Assembly (NCBI GenBank): GCA_001054945.1
Contig: JVKJ01000005.1
Location: forward strand, 930,001-994,000
DNA length: 64,000 bases
Source of the DNA: Corynebacterium falsenii
GTDB lineage: Bacteria; Actinomycetota; Actinomycetes; Mycobacteriales; Mycobacteriaceae
Direction of reading: 5' to 3'
Of this stretch, positions 51,476 through 60,618 are shown piece by piece. The notes beneath the pieces are model-generated. The model was not told the DNA's origin. It made no database searches and saw only the letters and a list, made by a program, of their open reading frames with translations. Position numbers and translations under genes: made by a program. Each line of letters starts with the position of its first letter. Within the stretch, counting starts at the first letter, position 1.

Positions 51476-52300
51476 TTACACCGGCAACATGAAATCCGAG
51501 ATGAACACCGTGCGGATCCACTCAATCAATTGCGCCCACTGGCCCGTGACCAACAGGATTCCCACGATCACAAGCAAGGCCCCGCCGAGGAGCTGGATCG
51601 TCCTGGAGTGGCGTCGCAACCAACCCACCCCAACTAGCGCCCTCCGCGAGCCCAGTGCGACCAAAATAAACGGCAACCCCAGGCCCAAGCAATAAGCCAC
51701 AATCAGCAGAATGCCACGGACTGCCGTCATGCCCGCCGTTCCCACGGAGACCGAAACGATCGAGGCCAGCGTCGGGCCCAGGCAAGGGGTCCACCCGAGG
51801 GCGAAGACGCCACCGAGCAACGGGGCTCCAGCGATCGTCGTCCAGCGCTTCGGCGCGAGGCGGGTATCCGTCTGGAGTGGGCGGATGAATCCCATGAAGA
51901 CAACTCCCATGAGGATGGTCACCACTCCGCCCGCACGCATGAGCAGGTCTTGTTTCAGTGCGATGGCATTAATCACGCCGAACAGCGTGACCGTCGCGAG
52001 AACGAAAACGACGGTGAACCCCAAGACGAACAGCAGCGCGGCGGTGCCGACCCTGCCTCTCTTGGCGGTCACCTTCGTGCCCTCGTTGGTGAATTCCGTG
52101 TCAGCCCCCACTACCCCAGCGAGGTAAGACACGTACCCCGGGACCAGCGGTATCACGCACGGCGACGCAAAGGAGACCAATCCGGCGATGAGAGAGGCGA
52201 GCAGAGCCAGGACAAGCGGGCCACTGGCTGCGGTATCGGCGAATGTCTGGCCCAGGGAACTGGCCAGGACCACCTCGCTTACTGGTGCCGGATCATGCAT
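51476..52300 (-). CDS. ccdA: Cytochrome c biogenesis protein CcdA
   Basis: CcdA carries electrons from cytoplasmic thioredoxin to extracytoplasmic thiol proteins such as ResA, keeping apocytochrome cysteines reduced. The 274-residue protein has six or more membrane helices and the two conserved cysteine sites, FASPCVIPLVPGY and LGWTPCLGPTL. The ATG at 52300 lies eight bases inside the 3' end of resA, suggesting coupling; an ATG 15 bases upstream is not conserved. Confidence 0.95.
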   Translation of the reverse strand: MHDPAPVSEVVLASSLGQTFADTAASGPLVLALLASLIAGLVSFASPCVIPLVPGYVSYLAGVVGADTEFTNEGTKVTAKRGRVGTAALLFVLGFTVVFVLATVTLFGVINAIALKQDLLMRAGGVVTILMGVVFMGFIRPLQTDTRLAPKRWTTIAGAPLLGGVFALGWTPCLGPTLASIVSVSVGTAGMTAVRGILLIVAYCLGLGLPFILVALGSRRALVGVGWLRRHSRTIQLLGGALLVIVGILLVTGQWAQLIEWIRTVFISDFMLPV

Positions 52301-52982
52301 GGTTGTTGCCAGCATCCGTCGTCTTTGGCGCGGTGTTGTGAGGCGCGGAGCTCGTGGGAGCTGGAGCGCCCCCGCCCTCCTTCAACAGCGGCTCTACCAC
52401 CTTCCACAGTTCATCTTCCGTCGTCTCCTTGAGGAAAATGTGGGCCGGTCGATGCTGCTTGTCCAACACGATGGTCGTGGGGATCACCGACGCTGGCACA
52501 CCACCCATGGCCAGCGCGGATTTGAATGGGGGATCGTAGATAGAGGGGTACGTGATCCCGTTGTCCTTCACAAAGTCCTGTGCCTTTTCTCGGACGGGGT
52601 CCTTCACATTAATCCCCAGGACGGTTCCGCCTCCGCTCTTCTCCATCTTTTCCTGAACGGATTGGAGGTCATCTGACTCGCTGCGGCATGGGCCGCACCA
52701 TTGCCCCCAAGAATTCAGGACCACGACTTGGTTCTTGTAATCGTCCAAGCTGATCTTGGAGCCCTTCATCAGCTCCTCGCCACGGACGTTTCCGATTTCT
52801 TTCCGCTGCTCGGGAGGGTAGTCGATGCTGGTCTTGCCGCCCGGGGAGACGAATTCGAAGGTGCCGCCCTGCGCCACCGCATCCTTGCCAGAGGTGCTGT
52901 CCTCCCCACACGCGGCCATCCCCACCGCCGCGCCAGCAATCATCACGGCCGCCGCGATCTTCTTCAGCATGATTGTGGACAT
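52293..52982 (-). CDS. resA: TlpA/ResA-type thioredoxin lipoprotein
   Basis: An extracytoplasmic thiol-disulfide reductase that reduces the apocytochrome c CxxCH cysteines. The 229-residue product has a lipobox (VGMAAC, Cys25) for membrane anchoring, then a thioredoxin fold with the active site WCGPC (95-99), and VPASVIPTTIVLD with the conserved cis-Pro. A Pro/Ala/Ser-rich tail follows. It overlaps ccdA and lies 58 bp after the phosphoglycerate mutase gene; Rv0526 is the counterpart. Confidence 0.93.
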   Translation of the reverse strand: MSTIMLKKIAAAVMIAGAAVGMAACGEDSTSGKDAVAQGGTFEFVSPGGKTSIDYPPEQRKEIGNVRGEELMKGSKISLDDYKNQVVVLNSWGQWCGPCRSESDDLQSVQEKMEKSGGGTVLGINVKDPVREKAQDFVKDNGITYPSIYDPPFKSALAMGGVPASVIPTTIVLDKQHRPAHIFLKETTEDELWKVVEPLLKEGGGAPAPTSSAPHNTAPKTTDAGNNHA

Positions 52983-53040
52983 AACTTCCTGCTATTGGGG
53001 TTGTGGGCTTTAAGAGCCTCGGAGAATGTTCTGCTATGGC

Positions 53041-53649
53041 CTAGATGGCGCTCGCCGGTTCACTGTAAACCACGTCCATTAGGTCTCCGTCTTCATCGAA
53101 CACCAGCGAGGTCACGCTGGCCAACTCGCATTGTCTCGCGGCGGGGTTATGTGCCAGCGGTTTGTGCTGGGTATCCCTTTGGATCATCACGATGGGCAGC
53201 TGGTGGCTCACGATCACTGCCTCCGCGCCCCGAGCTGCCTCGCGGGCATCGTCGATGGCCTCCCACATGCGATCGCGGATCTGCTCATAGGGTTCGCCCC
53301 AGCTGGGTTCACTGGGTCGCCGCAGCTTCGGCCACAGCTTCGGATTCCACAGCGCCGAGCGCACCCCTTTAATGTGCAACCCCTCCAACTCGTTACCCGC
53401 CTCGATCACGCGCTCGTCCGTGTGCACCTCGAGCCCCAGTCTCGCGGCGAAAGGTTGCGCGGTCTCCTGTGCCCGTTGCAACGGGGAGGCAACCAGGTAA
53501 CCCACCTGGTGCTCCGCCAGTTCCGCCGCAGTGGCGTGCGCCATGTTGCGCCCCCGCTCGGAGAGGTGGTAGCCCGACAAGCGGCCGTACAAAATCTTCT
53601 CCGGATTGTGCACTTCGCCGTGGCGCACCAGGTGAACGATGGTTGTCAT
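53041..53649 (-). CDS. Histidine phosphatase / phosphoglycerate mutase family protein
   Basis: The 202-residue enzyme has the histidine-phosphatase RHG motif (LVRHGEVHNP, about 6-15), a second catalytic His in VIVSHQLPI, and the segment YGRLSGYHLSERG. The substrate is not evident; in M. tuberculosis the equivalent, Rv0525, also lies between hemL and the resA homologue. The start is the ATG at 53649, 8 nt behind TAGACT within a palindrome; the frame upstream is open but Arg-rich and not conserved. Confidence 0.88.
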   Translation of the reverse strand: MTTIVHLVRHGEVHNPEKILYGRLSGYHLSERGRNMAHATAAELAEHQVGYLVASPLQRAQETAQPFAARLGLEVHTDERVIEAGNELEGLHIKGVRSALWNPKLWPKLRRPSEPSWGEPYEQIRDRMWEAIDDAREAARGAEAVIVSHQLPIVMIQRDTQHKPLAHNPAARQCELASVTSLVFDEDGDLMDVVYSEPASAI

Positions 53650-53651
53650 GA

Positions 53652-53664
53652 CTAGACAGTCTAG
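53652..53664. promoter_or_regulatory. Palindrome and -10 upstream of the phosphoglycerate mutase gene
   Basis: CTAGAC (53652-53657) and GTCTAG (53659-53664) flank one A: a perfect 13-bp palindrome. It contains TAGACT (minus strand, 53663-53658), a -10 candidate 8 nt before the ATG at 53649. A protein binding here would block transcription. Confidence 0.4.
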
Positions 53665-53704
53665 AGGTTCTGCCCCAAGTAATAACAACCCATGCTCACG
53701 AGCA

Positions 53705-55063
53705 CTAGGCCGTCGCCTGCGCAGCCGCCTTCGCTGCGCATGCCGCCGCCGATTCAATCTTCTCGAAGTCCGCATCCGTCAGCGCCGTGGAGACGAACCA
53801 CGTCTCGAACACGCTCGGCGGGCCAAAGACTCCGCCTTCCAGCATCGCGTGGAAGAACGCTGGGTAGCGCCACGTCTCTGCCGACTGCATATCCTCGAAA
53901 TTGTGTCCGGTTCCCTCGGAGAAGCGGATGGAGAGCATGTTCCCGGCGCGCTGCACGTGGTGAGCGACCGATTCCGCGCTCAGGGCCTCGTCAAAGATGC
54001 CCGCGAGCTTGTCCGCGTTCGCGTCCAGGGTGCGGTAGGTCTGTTCCCCCGCCAGTTTTAGGGACGCCAACCCGCTCGCCACTGCGACCGGATTCCCGGA
54101 GAGCGTGCCCGCCTGGTACACCGGCCCGACAGGAGCCAGGTAGTCCATGATGTCCGCGCGGCCGCCGAAGGCCGCTGCCGGCAGGCCACCCGAGACGACC
54201 TTGCCGAAGGTGGTGAGGTCACCAGCGACGCCATCTTTGTCGAACCACCCGCCGCGGGAAACGCGGAAGCCGGTCATGACCTCGTCGACGATGAGCAAGG
54301 CACCGTGTTCATGAGCCACTCGTTTTAGTTGAGCGTTGAAGGACTCGCCTTCGTCTCCCCTGGCTCCTTCCATTGGGCTGACGGTGCCCATGTTGCCCGC
54401 TGCGCCTTCCACGATAATCGCGGCGATCTGACCGTCATTGGCCTCAAAGGCCTCTTTCACCGCGTCAATGTCTCGGTATGGGACCACCACGGTGTCGCTG
54501 GCGGCCGCAGCGGTGATGCCTGGGGAATCCGGCAGCCCTAGCGTAGCCACACCGGATCCGGCGGCGACCAGTAGAGAATCGACGTGCCCGTGGTAGCAGC
54601 CCTCGAACTTCAAGATCTTGTCTCTGCCCGTGAAGCCGCGCGCGAGGCGGACGGCGGACATGGTGGCCTCGGTGCCGGAATTCACCAGGCGCACCTTCTC
54701 GGCAGACGTACGGTTGACGATTTCCTCCGCCAGCTCGATCTCACCGCTCGTCGGGGCTCCGAAGGACAGGCCCCGCGAAGCGGCCTCGGTCACCGCATCC
54801 ACAATCTGCGGGTGGGCGTGGCCGTGAATCATGGGCCCCCAGGAGCAGAAGAGGTCGACGTAGGAATTTCCGTCGGCGTCGTAGAGCTGCGAACCGCTGG
54901 CGTCCTGAATAAAGGGCGCCGCACCTCCGACCGATCCGAAGGCGCGAACGGGCGAGTTCACCCCGCCGGGGATGACGCTCTTGGCCCGGTCCATGGCGCG
55001 TGAACTGCGGTCGAAACTCAGCGGCGCGGCGGCGCCGGCGGTGTCACGTGGGGCTTCGCTCAT
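53705..55063 (-). CDS. hemL: Glutamate-1-semialdehyde 2,1-aminomutase
   Basis: HemL is a PLP enzyme that makes 5-aminolevulinate, the first heme-specific precursor. The 452-residue product has the aminotransferase fold with the PLP lysine in [26 protein letters not shown] and [14 protein letters not shown]. The ATG at 55063 has AAAGGA upstream; a GTG 18 bases earlier is an alternative. It lies 55 bp upstream of the phosphoglycerate mutase gene and 133 bp after the ATPase-like gene. Confidence 0.97.
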   Translation of the reverse strand: MSEAPRDTAGAAAPLSFDRSSRAMDRAKSVIPGGVNSPVRAFGSVGGAAPFIQDASGSQLYDADGNSYVDLFCSWGPMIHGHAHPQIVDAVTEAASRGLSFGAPTSGEIELAEEIVNRTSAEKVRLVNSGTEATMSAVRLARGFTGRDKILKFEGCYHGHVDSLLVAAGSGVATLGLPDSPGITAAAASDTVVVPYRDIDAVKEAFEANDGQIAAIIVEGAAGNMGTVSPMEGARGDEGESFNAQLKRVAHEHGALLIVDEVMTGFRVSRGGWFDKDGVAGDLTTFGKVVSGGLPAAAFGGRADIMDYLAPVGPVYQAGTLSGNPVAVASGLASLKLAGEQTYRTLDANADKLAGIFDEALSAESVAHHVQRAGNMLSIRFSEGTGHNFEDMQSAETWRYPAFFHAMLEGGVFGPPSVFETWFVSTALTDADFEKIESAAACAAKAAAQATA

Positions 55064-55196
55064 GGGAAATGTCCTTTCCACACGTTGGTGTTGAGGGTGT
55101 GATGAACAGGGTGCCTGTTGGCATTATCGGGCAAGCGTGGCTCACTCGAGATCACGGCAACAGTGTAGCTGTCAGGGTCGGCAGCGGGATGGCCGC

Positions 55197-57956
55197 TTAG
55201 TCATTGGACGTATGGGCTGTGGCAGCGAGTGCGGAATCCATGTCGGCGTGATGCTCGTCGCGACGGTCGTCGGCATTGTCCTCCCGAGCCTGAGCGGCGG
55301 CCTGACTGCGGAGTTCCTCACGGCGCTTGCGCTCCCGGCCGAGCCGGAGGCGCTGGGTCCAGCCCTGCCACGTGTGAGTGTGCTGCAGCTTGGATTCCAG
55401 GTAGTTGGCGTGGAGGATCCGGGCGCTGCGCCATTCGATCAGCGACGAGCTGAGCAGCATGGTCACCGTCGCGGCGAGCGGATTGAGCACGCCTGCCATG
55501 GCGAGCAGCACAGCCACGGTGTTATACGCCCAGGACAGCCAGATGTTCCAGTCCACGGTATTGCGCACGTGGCGGACCAGATTGATCAGCTCGGGGATGC
55601 CGTGCACGTCCTCGCGCATCATCACCACATCGGTGGAGCCGGAATCGACCCGCTCCCCGTTGCTCATGAGGATGCCGACATCCGCGACTTCGAGCGCATT
55701 GAGCAGGTCTTTGTCCCCGACCATCGCGACCTGGGCACCCTGGGCGTGAACACCGCGGACGGTCGCTGCCTTCCGATCTGGGGAGATGCCCGCCAGAACC
55801 GTGGAGATGCCGAGAGTATCCGCCATCCGCCGCGCCACCGGGTAGGTATCGCGCGTCATCATGTGCGTCTCGATGTCCATGTCCTCCAGCATTTCGATCG
55901 CGTCGTTCGCGTCGTCCTTGAAGGAATCCATGAGGTTGATGACCCCTCGATCGCGCCCCTTCCAGGACACAATCACCGGACTACCGCCGGACAGGGCGGC
56001 CATGGCTAGGTGTGGATTGCGGATTTCTCCGAGATCGCGGGGGCGCCACAGGCGCGCCTGGACGTGGCGGATCTTGCCATCCACGGGGATATCCACCGTC
56101 CCGGAGAAAGTCCCGTTCTTGGTGATCGTCACCTCGCCCGTGTCGAGCCATTGGGGGATGGAATCATCCTCCATCGAGGTCGCGTCTCGAGCCTCTCGGT
56201 CGGCGCGGACGATGGCCTTGGAGACAGAGTGTTCGGACTCCATGGAGAGAGCCGCGGCCACCCGCAGGATCAGGTCGGTGTTTTCTTCCGCCGCAGGGGT
56301 GACGCCAATGACGCTCATCGGACCGCGGGACAACGTGCCCACGCGGTTGAAGATGATGGATTCCACTTCGGCGAGGCGGTGGATCGTCACCGTGTCCCGA
56401 AGCAGGGCACCGTTGGCCGCCGCGCGGCCCAGCCCGAGCCTGAGCGCGAGCGGCGCCGATAGTGCCAGGGCAACCGGGGCCACCGCAGCGAGGATGGAGA
56501 TTGATGTGGCGATCGCCGCATCAATCGACCCGTCCAGCAGCCACCACCCCATGAAGTTCACGATGGCGAGCAGCAACACCCACGGAACCAGCAAGCTGGC
56601 GGACTTATTGGCCAGCTGCGCCAGTCGGTTTTCGTCCCGTGCCGCAGAGCTGACCCAGCGGTGCATTGCTGCCAGCCGCGTGCGGGAGCCCGTCGCACGC
56701 ACCCTGATTTTCAGTGGCTGACCGTGATTGCGCGCGCCGGCGAAGATCTTATCGCCCACCGAGACCTCCACGGTCCGATTCACGCCTCCGACCGGCCCCA
56801 TGTCCACAACAGCTTTGCCGCTGATGACCTCGCCATCGCTGGGGACAGTCTGCCCCATGGGGATGATCACGTCATCGCCCTGTCGGATCTCCGTGGTGGA
56901 GATCTCCTTCTTAACGACCTTCCCCTGGCGCCCACGCCGCACCACCGTGATCTTGCGGGGAGTAGACGGAGCCAGGATCGAGAGCATCGACTTACTTCTC
57001 AGTTGCGTTCGCCGCGACAGCAATCTGCCGAAGAGCAGCAGAATCGTCACTCCGCAGGCCACGTCCAAGAAGATCGCGTTAGCAATGTCCGGATCCGCCC
57101 ACCCGCGGGCGAGCCACACCTGTGCGCTGCGATACGACGGCTCCCCAGCGCTTCCCAGCAACATTGCGGCCAGCGAATAGAAATACGCCAATACGATCGC
57201 GATACTGCTGGCGCCGTCGAGCGACGTCATTCCTCGGCGCAGCCCGCCGAGCATCGCGCGATGGAACGGCCAAGCGCACCAACTGACCACCACCGTGGTC
57301 AGGGCGAGGCTCATCCATTGCCAGTCGTCGAATTGCAAGCCCGGGAACAGCCCCAGTGCCACGACCGGCCCGCCAAAGAGGACCGCGATAAAGAGCCGCG
57401 CGCGAGTAATCAAATCCCGAGCCGTGTGGAGGACCTCGTTGCTCTCGAATGGTCGCCGTTTGCGATCCACCCAGCCCAGGGGGGTGACGCCACGCTTCCG
57501 GCGCTCGGCCTCCAAAGCCGCTCTCTGGTGCGCGTCGGCGTGCCGGTACATCCGACGTCGCGGATTCTTCACCGTGAGGCGCGCAGATCGGCGGCGCAGC
57601 GAGGAGCTGGTGAGATAGCCGCCCACCCCCATGCGCTTGAGGTGCCCATAGACCTCGTCTGGGGAAATATGGTCCAGGGCCGAGATCCAGGCCATCTTGG
57701 TGGAGTAGACGATGACTGCCTCCACGCCGTCCAGAGAGTTCAACTCCCTTTCCAGTTGCGTGGCCTCCACAGCGGATTCCAGCCCCACCAGGTGGAAGGA
57801 ATATGTGGTCAGGCCGCTGCCCTGCCGAAGCATGAGTCGGCGGTAGGAATCGTCGCCGTCATCTGACAGGTCCACCCCGGCGCGATGGGCTGCATCGCGT
57901 GCCTGTTGGATCACCTCTTCCAGGTGCTCTGGGGTGTGCTCTTCGGACCCGGCCAT
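55197..57956 (-). CDS. P-type-ATPase-like pseudoenzyme in heme locus
   Basis: The 919-residue protein follows the P1B (heavy-metal) ATPase plan: an N-terminal HMA-like fold (about 38-115), then pairs of membrane segments (about 186-206, 214-236, 247-266, 294-311, 452-473, 478-500, 803-820, 824-841), with actuator, P and N domains. Every signature is altered: GMxCxxC is absent, TGE becomes a GPVGG stretch (387-391), CPC becomes APV (493-495), DKTGT becomes N537-R-V-G-T541, SEHP becomes SEHS, TGD becomes TRD and GDGxND becomes GDKD (747-750). PDRK (726-729) remains. The phosphorylated Asp is Asn, so ATP-driven transport is unlikely. AAAGGATAGG supports the ATG. The frame is open throughout, so it is not a decaying pseudogene. 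Confidence 0.85.
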   Translation of the reverse strand: MAGSEEHTPEHLEEVIQQARDAAHRAGVDLSDDGDDSYRRLMLRQGSGLTTYSFHLVGLESAVEATQLERELNSLDGVEAVIVYSTKMAWISALDHISPDEVYGHLKRMGVGGYLTSSSLRRRSARLTVKNPRRRMYRHADAHQRAALEAERRKRGVTPLGWVDRKRRPFESNEVLHTARDLITRARLFIAVLFGGPVVALGLFPGLQFDDWQWMSLALTTVVVSWCAWPFHRAMLGGLRRGMTSLDGASSIAIVLAYFYSLAAMLLGSAGEPSYRSAQVWLARGWADPDIANAIFLDVACGVTILLLFGRLLSRRTQLRSKSMLSILAPSTPRKITVVRRGRQGKVVKKEISTTEIRQGDDVIIPMGQTVPSDGEVISGKAVVDMGPVGGVNRTVEVSVGDKIFAGARNHGQPLKIRVRATGSRTRLAAMHRWVSSAARDENRLAQLANKSASLLVPWVLLLAIVNFMGWWLLDGSIDAAIATSISILAAVAPVALALSAPLALRLGLGRAAANGALLRDTVTIHRLAEVESIIFNRVGTLSRGPMSVIGVTPAAEENTDLILRVAAALSMESEHSVSKAIVRADREARDATSMEDDSIPQWLDTGEVTITKNGTFSGTVDIPVDGKIRHVQARLWRPRDLGEIRNPHLAMAALSGGSPVIVSWKGRDRGVINLMDSFKDDANDAIEMLEDMDIETHMMTRDTYPVARRMADTLGISTVLAGISPDRKAATVRGVHAQGAQVAMVGDKDLLNALEVADVGILMSNGERVDSGSTDVVMMREDVHGIPELINLVRHVRNTVDWNIWLSWAYNTVAVLLAMAGVLNPLAATVTMLLSSSLIEWRSARILHANYLESKLQHTHTWQGWTQRLRLGRERKRREELRSQAAAQAREDNADDRRDEHHADMDSALAATAHTSND

Positions 57957-58023
57957 CTACCTATCCTTTGCCTTCCGTTCCGTGTGCCTTATCAAGTGGT
58001 GTGCCGCGTCAAGCGGGGTGCAG

Positions 58024-58578
58024 CTACCCGCGCAGCTGATCTCCGGGAAGGGTGCCATCCCCATCAGGCTGTCCAGCCTGGGGGTTTAGGCGATGCCCGG
58101 CGTCAAAAAATGGATTCGCTGACGGACGGAACGCGAGGAGGCACGCGATGGCCAACCCCAAGGCGAGCACTGCCTGCCCAGCTCCGGTCATCCGGATAAC
58201 CCAACCGGCGAGCATGAAGAACATCGCCACCATGGAAAGCCACAACACCCACCGGCGCCGCCCGCGGTAGCCATCGCGGATTCCGGTGGACATCCATCCG
58301 ATTGTCGCTCCCAACGCGATATTGATGGCTCCGAGGATGCGCATGTTTCGAGTGATGAAGTTCACCAGCTCTGGGTCCGGTGTGGAACCGTCGCTGGGCT
58401 GAACTCGCGGAAACAGCATGAACACGCCGGAGACCACCATCAGCACTGCAATGATGAGAAACATCGCGAAGGAGACGATGGCTGTCTTTGGCGTGGGGTC
58501 ACCAGGTTGCCAGTAGTTGATTCGCCGATTCGGATCGTCGTCGCGCGGCGGGCGCGCAGTGGGAAACATTGTTGGCAT
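58024..58578 (-). CDS. Four-TM membrane protein of unknown function, heme locus
   Basis: The 184-residue protein has four hydrophobic segments (about 34-55, 80-98, 109-130, 135-153), a polar N-terminus and a Pro/Asp-rich tail ending DQLRG. The ATG at 58578 overlaps the stop of the upstream gene (TAATG), with a G-rich site upstream, so translation is coupled; a GTG 15 bases earlier is possible. It is 67 bp before the ATPase-like gene on the same strand. No family is recognised. Confidence 0.65.
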   Translation of the reverse strand: MPTMFPTARPPRDDDPNRRINYWQPGDPTPKTAIVSFAMFLIIAVLMVVSGVFMLFPRVQPSDGSTPDPELVNFITRNMRILGAINIALGATIGWMSTGIRDGYRGRRRWVLWLSMVAMFFMLAGWVIRMTGAGQAVLALGLAIACLLAFRPSANPFFDAGHRLNPQAGQPDGDGTLPGDQLRG

Positions 58579-59426
58579 TAGCGGCGCCCCCACCTGTTAT
58601 CGCGGGAATCTTCCTTTTTGCCGGCGCTCCCCTTCTTTCCGATTTTCCCGTCGGGTGTGCCCTCAGAGTCCTTCTTTTTCGTGCGCTTCTCCTCTTCCTT
58701 TGCGCGCTGCAACTTGGAGACGAACTTCTCCATCTCTTCATTACTCGGGATCCCGAACCACTCGCGGTTTCCGGGGCGGGACATGAACCACATTCCCAAA
58801 GCAGCAGCCACGCCGGAAAAGATCTGAATGATTCCCAGGATGAGGACAAAGGCGGTCGGCGCAGAGTTATTCGACCCGCCGAAGACCAACAGCACCGTAG
58901 ACAGAATCATGTAAATGGACCCGGCATTCAGGAACATCCGGGAATATACCGCCCCGCGGCCCGCACGGATTGTCAGGAAGCCACAGGCCACCGCCGCGAT
59001 GATGAGGAGAACCGAGGACAGCACGTTTGCCGCCATGATGTAGCTGTCCGGCGAGACCCCCTCTGGCATGACGGGCGAAAACATTCCGCCCTGACCGTTC
59101 ATCGCCTCGCGCTGAGCCTGCCGAAGCGCTGAATCGTCCACTAAGTTCGAAATGAACTGAACGATCGCGTAGACGATTTGCAATCCGGACACCGCAAGCC
59201 ACGCGCGCACACCCAGCCTCACGTCCTCAGGGGCTTCCCGCAGGTTGGGTGCGAGCCCGTTCGGCCGGCCGATCTTGGGCGGGCGAAGCTCCTGGCTCGA
59301 TGTCGAGTTCGCTTCGTGCCCTTCGGGCTGTTCAGGGCGCTGACCTGGGTTGTGGCCACTCTGCTGCGGGGGCTGGTGACTGGGCGGCATACCGGAGCGA
59401 TGTCCTTGATTCTCGTTGCTGTTCAT
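58578..59426 (-). CDS. Four-TM membrane protein with Lys/Glu-rich C-terminal tail
   Basis: The 282-residue product has a Pro/Gln/His-rich N-terminus (about 1-60), four membrane segments (about 75-95, 129-152, 160-181, 187-208) and a charged helix (NEEMEKFVSKLQRAKEEEKR, about 223-242), ending in basic residues. It is the first of three minus-strand membrane-protein genes, starting 78 bp after hemB; the next gene overlaps its stop. I do not recognise a family. Conserved linkage to hemB in related genomes would be the best clue to its role. Confidence 0.65.
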   Translation of the reverse strand: MNSNENQGHRSGMPPSHQPPQQSGHNPGQRPEQPEGHEANSTSSQELRPPKIGRPNGLAPNLREAPEDVRLGVRAWLAVSGLQIVYAIVQFISNLVDDSALRQAQREAMNGQGGMFSPVMPEGVSPDSYIMAANVLSSVLLIIAAVACGFLTIRAGRGAVYSRMFLNAGSIYMILSTVLLVFGGSNNSAPTAFVLILGIIQIFSGVAAALGMWFMSRPGNREWFGIPSNEEMEKFVSKLQRAKEEEKRTKKKDSEGTPDGKIGKKGSAGKKEDSRDNRWGRR

Positions 59427-59504
59427 ACTGGTGTCCACCCTAATGGGTGCGCTGGGTTCAGGGACAAGGAGCAACGGATTACTCGCGCTCTGCCATCTGG
59501 GTGA

Positions 59505-60566
59505 CTAAGCCCCGCCGCGCAACATCTGAGCCGCCTTGACTGCCCAGTACGTGAGCACCACGTCCGCCCCAGCGCGGCGGATGCCCTGTAGCGACTCAAT
59601 GATGGCTGGTTCCAAGTCGATCCACCCATTGTGTGCAGCGGCACTGATCATCGCATACTCCCCGCTGACCTGGTAGGCAGCCACCGGGACTGGCGACATG
59701 TCCGCCACCTCGCGGAGCACATCCAGGTACGGCATGGCCGGCTTCACCATCACGATGTCCGCGCCCTCGTCAATATCCAGCTGCGTTTCCAGCAGCGACT
59801 CTCGCCGGTTGCGCGGGTCCTGCTGATACTGGCGCCGGTTTCCCTGCAGGCTTGAGCCCACGGCTTCCCGGAAGGGGCCATAAAAGGCAGAGGCATACTT
59901 CGCGGAGTACGCCATGATGCTCACGTCTTCGAATCCGGCGGCATCCAGCGCGTCCCTAATTACTTGCACCTGTCCGTCCATCATCCCCGATGGGCTCACG
60001 ACGTGTGCCCCGGCGCGCGCCTGCGCCACCGCCATCTCGGAATACAGGGAAAGGGTCGCGTCATTGTCGATGACTTCACGCCCGTGCGCATCCTTGGACA
60101 GGACCCCGCAGTGCCCGTGGTCTGTGAATTCATCCAGGCAGGTATCCGCGCTGATAATCACGTCATCGCCGAAGCGGCGGTAGACCGCGCTGATCGCCCG
60201 GTTGAGTACTCCGTCGGGCCGCAGCCCCGCGGTACCCCGCGCATCCTTGTCACCGTCGGCGGGGACCCCGAAGAGGTCAATGGACTGGACGCCACTGTCT
60301 AACGCTTCCTCGACTGCCCGCAGCAGGGAATCTTCGGTGTGCTGGTACACCCCAGGCAGCGAGGAGATAGCCCGCGGCTCATCGATCCCGTCTGCGATGA
60401 ACATTGGCAGCATGAGGTTCCGGGGCTCCAGTGAGGTTTCCGCCACCGTATTGCGCATGGCCGGTGAGGTCCGCAGGCGGCGGGGACGACGGAAAGGGCT
60501 GGCCCAGCTGCGGTGCTCAGTTGTGTTGTTCTGCGAGGACTGTGGGGTTTGCCGTTCGTTAGCCAT
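59505..60566 (-). CDS. hemB: Delta-aminolevulinic acid dehydratase (porphobilinogen synthase)
   Basis: HemB condenses two 5-aminolevulinate molecules to porphobilinogen. The 353-residue product has the two active-site lysines, Lys223 (MAYSAKYAS) and Lys275 (MVKPAMPYLD). Its metal loop ADTCLDEFTDHGHCG has Asp in place of the Zn-binding cysteine pattern, suggesting a Mg/K-dependent enzyme. The start is the ATG at 60566, 7 nt behind TAGCAT and 52 bp after the hemD stop; upstream in-frame codons are not conserved. Confidence 0.96.
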   Translation of the reverse strand: MANERQTPQSSQNNTTEHRSWASPFRRPRRLRTSPAMRNTVAETSLEPRNLMLPMFIADGIDEPRAISSLPGVYQHTEDSLLRAVEEALDSGVQSIDLFGVPADGDKDARGTAGLRPDGVLNRAISAVYRRFGDDVIISADTCLDEFTDHGHCGVLSKDAHGREVIDNDATLSLYSEMAVAQARAGAHVVSPSGMMDGQVQVIRDALDAAGFEDVSIMAYSAKYASAFYGPFREAVGSSLQGNRRQYQQDPRNRRESLLETQLDIDEGADIVMVKPAMPYLDVLREVADMSPVPVAAYQVSGEYAMISAAAHNGWIDLEPAIIESLQGIRRAGADVVLTYWAVKAAQMLRGGA

Positions 60567-60573
60567 GCGCCCG

Positions 60574-60579
60574 ATGCTA
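60574..60579 (-). promoter_or_regulatory. -10 hexamer, leaderless start of hemB
   Basis: TAGCAT on the minus strand, 7 nt before the ATG at 60566, in the short hemD-hemB gap. Confidence 0.4.
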
Positions 60580-60618
60580 CTCGGTGGCCCAACGGGTACT
60601 GCGCCCCGCAGGGCTCGT

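Noticed and set aside
55197..57956. Functional copper- or zinc-exporting ATPase
   Set aside because: The phosphorylation Asp is Asn and all other signature motifs are changed, so the usual annotation as a metal-transporting ATPase is not supported.
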